Positions 61,386 through 64,000 of a stretch of 64,000 nucleotides of DNA are shown piece by piece. The number at the start of each line of letters is the position of its first letter. The first letter of the stretch is position 1. The notes below the pieces were generated by a model. The model made no database searches and was not told the origin of the DNA. It saw only the letters and a program-made list of their open reading frames with translations. The DNA lies in NCBI RefSeq assembly GCF_905475345.1, contig NC_066586.1, forward strand, positions 12,047,900-12,111,899, in the 5' to 3' direction. The position numbers and the translations under genes were made by a program. Source of the DNA: Vespula vulgaris (lineage: Eukaryota; Arthropoda; Insecta; Hymenoptera; Vespidae).

Positions 61386-61419
61386 TTTCTTCAAGTTCAA
61401 CAGCTTAAAATTTTAACGT

Positions 61420-61660
61420 ACCTTCTGTTTATTGGGAGATAGAGAATCACTAGAATTAACCGAAATAAAAATTTTTTGGGACCCGGGCCGTTCGATCCAC
61501 ACAAAATACGTTACCATTGCTTTATCCGTACACATAAAATACATAAAATACAGAACACTGAATACGAAATATGAAATATGGAACATACAATAGGAAACAC
61601 GGAACATGGAATATGCGACAGAGAACATAGATAGAGAACAGAGAACATAGATCATAAATC
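61420..61660 (+). repeat. Dispersed repeat with GAACAC-type minisatellite tail, copy 2
   Basis: The body at 61,430-61,540 aligns with the minus strand of 32,430-32,560. The tail (61,545-61,660) consists of GAACAC, GAACAT, GAATAT and GAAATA-type units. A third, more decayed body copy is suggested at about 61,790-61,900, after a second copy of the CTTCACAATTTYCT plus CT-run flank. Confidence 0.5.
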
Positions 61661-62578
61661 ACAATCACTCAATCAATGCATTTCTAGTAACAAACTTCAC
61701 AATTTTCTTGCCTTTCTCTCTCTCTCTCTCTCTTTTATCTTTCACTGTTTTAAAGTCTTTTAGCCTGATGTATAGCTAATATTTCCATAAATTAAGTAGC
61801 TTAAATTTTAAACTTTCTATGAGATCGAAGAGAGCAATTATACGAAATACTTGTCTGGATTGAACGAAAATAATAGTAGTTTTTGAGAAATTACAAACAT
61901 ACAAAATAAAACTTTCATATTATCAATCCTATTATTTATTATTATGGTGAAAGAATTTTTAGAATCGGTACACGTCAATGTAAATTTGCAAGATGTAAGA
62001 AAGTGATTAGTAAAGCAGGTCTCTGTTAAATTTTTTACACAAAGAAAGCATCTCTGATTCCTTTGAAACTGTCGAGTATAAAAGATAAACTGTTGTTTAA
62101 TCAAACAGTTTCTCTGACTCTTTGAATTCTTTCTTCTTATCCTACAGTCAAGAACTTTTCGTATTTGTTCTTCGTAGTACTCAAGAGGAATAACATCGTT
62201 GACATTCTCAGAGGAGATCTTCTCATAAAAGTAGATAAGACGGGTGCCGTTGTTCCTTGAGCTCGATTAGACAGGTAGTCCACTTTGGACCAAATTACTA
62301 CTTTTGCTCTTTATATTTAAGAGTTATGTATATTGAATTATATTCATTTTTACTCCCTTTTCCAAGCATCTTTTTATCATTATCTATTAACGAAACTAAT
62401 TTAACATCCTATCGAAAGTTTTCAAACGTTAAATAAGTTTTTTATATAGATATCGATCGTAGAAATTTGTTTATTCTGGTGTTATAAGCAATCTGAATTT
62501 TTTTACACGAAAAATGATACGTAATATGGAATATGGAAATTATTAATTATTGTAATTATTTTTCTTAACACATTCGAA
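61661..62578. other. Noncoding stretch
   Basis: Contains the second CTTCACAATTTTCT flank (about 61,694), a (CT)n run at 61,716-61,734 and the decayed repeat body noted above. Otherwise unremarkable. Confidence 0.4.
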
Positions 62579-62760
62579 ACCGGTACCGTAGTTCTATGCC
62601 ATCTTTAAATCTTTAACTGAATATCTGTCAGGCAATCCTAAGCCATTTCTAAATCTTTAGTTAGTTGAATACTGGTAAAGTAACCCTATGTCACTTGAAA
62701 ATCGTCAATCATTTTTCAAAAGCTCTATGCAGGTAACGTATTTCTACTCATAAAAATTAT
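62579..62760 (+). repeat. Degenerate tandem repeat, ~48-base unit, about 3.5 copies
   Basis: Successive units read CTATGCCATCTTTAAATCTT, CTAAGCCATTTCTAAATCTT and CTATGTCACTTGAAAATCGT, then a partial unit. Each is preceded by a GTA or GCAA segment. Divergence is moderate. Confidence 0.65.
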
Positions 62761-63547
62761 GGTAATTCGCAAACCGTTAACTTATCCAACAGATTTTTCA
62801 AAAATTGTTATATATTTAAAGAACATTATTATTAAATATTAAATTTTAATTGTTAATCCGTTTGTTCAATTTCATTTAATTTTATTTAAATTTATTATTA
62901 AACATTTTATTATTAAATTGTGATATCATTTTTTAATATATTTTTAAAGTTATTATGTTAAATAAATCAGTAAAAATGTTATTACGTTTTATATTACAGT
63001 TTATTCATTATATTCATCTTTTAAAAACTATATTTAATGGACGAAGCTCTTTCAATTTTAATATTTCCTATAGTTTTTTTTATCAAACACAACTTCTTTT
63101 TTTTGTAATTTTAAACAAGAGACGATTAAAAGCACGATATCAGAAAACAATATTTTTTAATATTTGCCCACATTTAAATAACAGAACTTTACAATATTCA
63201 GTTAAAGATTTTTAAAAATTATGCATGCGGTATTTATCTAAGCGTCACGCCCAACAAACGCCGGTTGCGAATGCTTTAACATCGCCAAATTATCTATGAA
63301 TATTAAGTGTAGAAATAATGAATATTAACTATTCTAAAGCGTGCTTAAGAAGATAACAAAATCATAAGATTAAATAAACTACAAGATATAAAAGTATACG
63401 TATATGTAATTAATAAATTTTTTTTTCCCATTGCTTTTAACAAACAAGATATTCGACTGGTTTTTAATGTATATTCAACCAGTAAGTAGTATATTTTAGA
63501 GATTATAAGCAGAGATGGGTAACCGGTGGTCAATGGGCCTTACTTAC
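62761..63547. other. Noncoding AT-rich stretch
   Basis: TTTATTATTAAA-type low-complexity sequence at about 62,820-62,950, then AT-rich. No gene recognised. Confidence 0.4.
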
Positions 63548-63590
63548 CTGTTCCGCTAAGGTTGCTGTAAACAACCCCCACTATTGCCAT
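63548..63590 (-). other. Candidate short first coding exon
   Basis: On the minus strand an ATG at 63590 starts 14 open codons (M-A-I-V-G-V-V-Y-S-N-L-S-G-T) and ends at a very strong donor CAG|GTAAGTA at 63548/63547. The patch 63,500-63,660 has higher complexity than its surroundings. An in-frame TGA lies upstream. No downstream exon was found, so this may be chance. Confidence 0.2.
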
Positions 63591-64000
63591 AAGCTGTAAC
63601 CTAAATGGCTTTCATTTCTAAGCATGAAGCGATGGTTATTTAACTTAAATAGCGGTAGAACGAATCGATTGAAAGTGGAGATTATATTATTCTTACGACG
63701 GAGAAGAAATTATTCATTTCTCTCTTACAATATTTTATTATAAACAAAATATTACGTTTCATTGTAGATTACTTTGTATTTTTTCTCATTTTACATATAT
63801 ACTATTGCTATTACTACTATTATCATCATAATTATAATTATTGTGATAACTTTATTGATTATTATAAATTTATATAAATAATTGTTGAACGATCTTACAA
63901 TTAGCTAATCGTTGGTACTCGTAAGCTTTACCATGCAAGGACGCATTTTCTTTCCAAAAGTAACTATTGTTAAGTACTTTTACAATATGAATAGGCCCAA
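63591..64000. other. Window end, AT-rich, no gene recognised
   Basis: Higher complexity up to about 63,690, then AT-rich with short (ATT/ATA) runs. Nothing could be assigned. Confidence 0.4.

Overview
The window looks like nuclear DNA from an insect, most probably a hymenopteran (bee, wasp or ant). It is very AT-rich, the genes have short GT-AG introns, microsatellites are abundant, there is an intron-containing tRNA-Tyr gene, and the proteins are clear animal orthologues. The order is inferred from general character; the species cannot be named from the sequence.

Bases 1-28,300 are gene-dense, with neighbours alternating tail-to-tail and head-to-head. In order: the last three exons of SF3B3 (spliceosomal SF3b subunit, +); a four-membrane-span MARVEL-like protein (-); LAS1L (HEPN-type ITS2 pre-rRNA endonuclease, +); TMEM135 (peroxisome/mitochondrion-linked multipass protein, -, nine exons); P5cr (pyrroline-5-carboxylate reductase, +, six exons); and a four-exon gene (-) resembling only the N-terminal half of a transposon-associated insect protein family, a possible domesticated gene. 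These are unrelated housekeeping functions, so the layout suggests shared promoters and ends rather than a pathway. Exon junctions were assigned by hand. All phases close, giving complete proteins of 646 aa (LAS1L), 465 aa (TMEM135), 271 aa (P5CR), 389 aa (transposon-like) and about 290 aa (MARVEL-like). Two further TATA-containing promoter/leader-exon candidates lie at 19.3 kb and 28.0 kb.

Bases 28,300-64,000 contain no recognisable protein-coding gene. They hold one tRNA-Tyr(GUA), many microsatellites (GA, TA, TTA, CTG, GGTT/GGCT, GATA), islands of higher-GC unique sequence, and old repeats. The stretch could be a giant first intron of a transcript starting near 28.05 kb, or a gene desert. 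Repeats include several terminal-inverted-repeat elements (20.3, 22.1, 47.2, 53.0 and 60.5 kb; the 22.1, 53.6 and 60.5 kb ends share a TATACAG tip), a decayed DDE-transposase C-terminus at 50.3 kb, and an old dispersed repeat with a GAACAC-type minisatellite tail present at 32.3 and 61.4 kb in opposite orientation.

No CRISPR array, rRNA, viral gene or bacterial-type operon was seen. The most unusual items are the truncated transposon-derived gene, the MARVEL gene's two possible 3' ends, and the repeat families linking distant parts of the window.
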